A DNA stretch of 51,053 nt, from positions 1-51,053 of the forward strand of contig CALVOX010000008.1 of the NCBI GenBank assembly GCA_944350425.1. The letters are read 5' to 3'. The stretch comes from an uncultured Bacilli bacterium. Its GTDB lineage: Bacteria > Bacillota_I > Bacilli_A > RFN20 > CAG-826. A model generated the notes under the pieces. That model made no database searches. It was not told the origin of the DNA and worked only from the letters and a program-made list of their open reading frames with translations. The position numbers and the translations under genes are program-made. Each line of letters starts with the position of its first letter. Positions within the stretch are counted from its first letter, which is position 1. This document shows positions 51,048 to 51,053 of this stretch, piece after piece.

Positions 51048-51053
51048 ATGTTA
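51048..51053 (+). CDS. Start of a truncated ORF at the window edge
   Basis: ATG TTA after GGGGG (51038-51042), a plausible ribosome binding site. Only two codons are visible. It may be a transposase start, by position next to an IS-like inverted repeat. Confidence 0.3.

Noticed and set aside
1-51053. Mycoplasma genetic code (UGA = Trp)
   Set aside because: yigZ ends at TGA just before the overlapping mrp start, and the tRNA-Trp has anticodon CCA.
1-51053. CRISPR arrays, prophage or restriction systems
   Set aside because: No array of regular direct repeats with spacers and no phage or restriction proteins among the ORFs.

Overview
The window is a strongly AT-rich stretch of a low-GC Gram-positive chromosome, most likely an anaerobic, gut-type member of the Bacilli/Erysipelotrichia-Mollicutes neighbourhood. 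Evidence: Firmicutes-type autoregulatory leaders in front of infC and rpsD, EzrA beside nifS-thiI and rpsD as in Bacillus, AGA-dominated arginine codons with a tRNA-Arg(UCU), and an anaerobe's enzyme set (trimeric [FeFe] hydrogenase, rubrerythrin, ferritin, many Fe-S flavoproteins). UGA is used as a stop (yigZ) and the only tRNA-Trp has anticodon CCA, so the standard bacterial code applies rather than the Mycoplasma code. No CRISPR array, prophage or complete insertion sequence is visible. Both edges carry short sequences that resemble IS ends next to a truncated ORF start, so the window may be a contig bounded by repeats.

Layout. 1-3240: IS-like edge, tRNA-Arg, a lipoprotein, membrane proteins including a DUF1275 protein, and a HAD phosphatase. 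3350-5295: infC-rpmI-rplT behind an L20-type leader; infC starts at AUC. Ferritin follows the operon terminator. 5296-10360: thiI, nifS and ezrA, divergent from rpsD with its S4-type leader. 10388-12058: a phosphodiesterase and a membrane protein. 12154-16302: hydC-hydB-hydA, an NADH-linked electron-bifurcating type hydrogenase with a cre-like palindrome upstream. 16303-19600: a small rearranged island holding a decayed copy of a 2-hydroxyacid dehydrogenase, an AAA_14/DUF4143 ATPase with a 52-bp tandem-repeat promoter region, and the intact dehydrogenase gene. 19606-22720: an Xaa-Pro peptidase and a divergent serpin-like lipoprotein.

22737-30308 is one long minus-strand run: ppk1, ppx, cca, an S66 carboxypeptidase, an ArsR regulator, an SDR and an EFR1-type flavodoxin-ferredoxin. 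30423-33170 holds a GNAT, tRNA-Trp, a YqeY protein, a peroxide-defence group (Fur/PerR-like regulator, a 39-aa rubredoxin-like protein, rubrerythrin) and a 44-aa acidic protein with two upstream cre-like sites. 33448-36203 is a two-gene operon: a CrtI-like flavoprotein and a flavin/[2Fe-2S] reductase. 36358-41584: tRNA-Thr, rimO, malQ and typA. 41615-48631: a minus-strand run with a YlmH-like protein, cardiolipin synthase, a HAD phosphatase, a zinc-ribbon/acidic protein, a second Xaa-Pro peptidase, an Mrp ATPase and YigZ. 48699-50975, plus strand: a zinc-ribbon CPBP protease, a TraX-like membrane protein, thioredoxin and tRNA-Gly.

Themes: redox and Fe-S metabolism under anaerobiosis (HydABC, EFR1, the CrtI-like/reductase pair, NifS-ThiI, Mrp, rubrerythrin), polyphosphate turnover, and translation genes under ribosomal-protein feedback. 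Promoters are often close to TTGATT-N17-TATATT.
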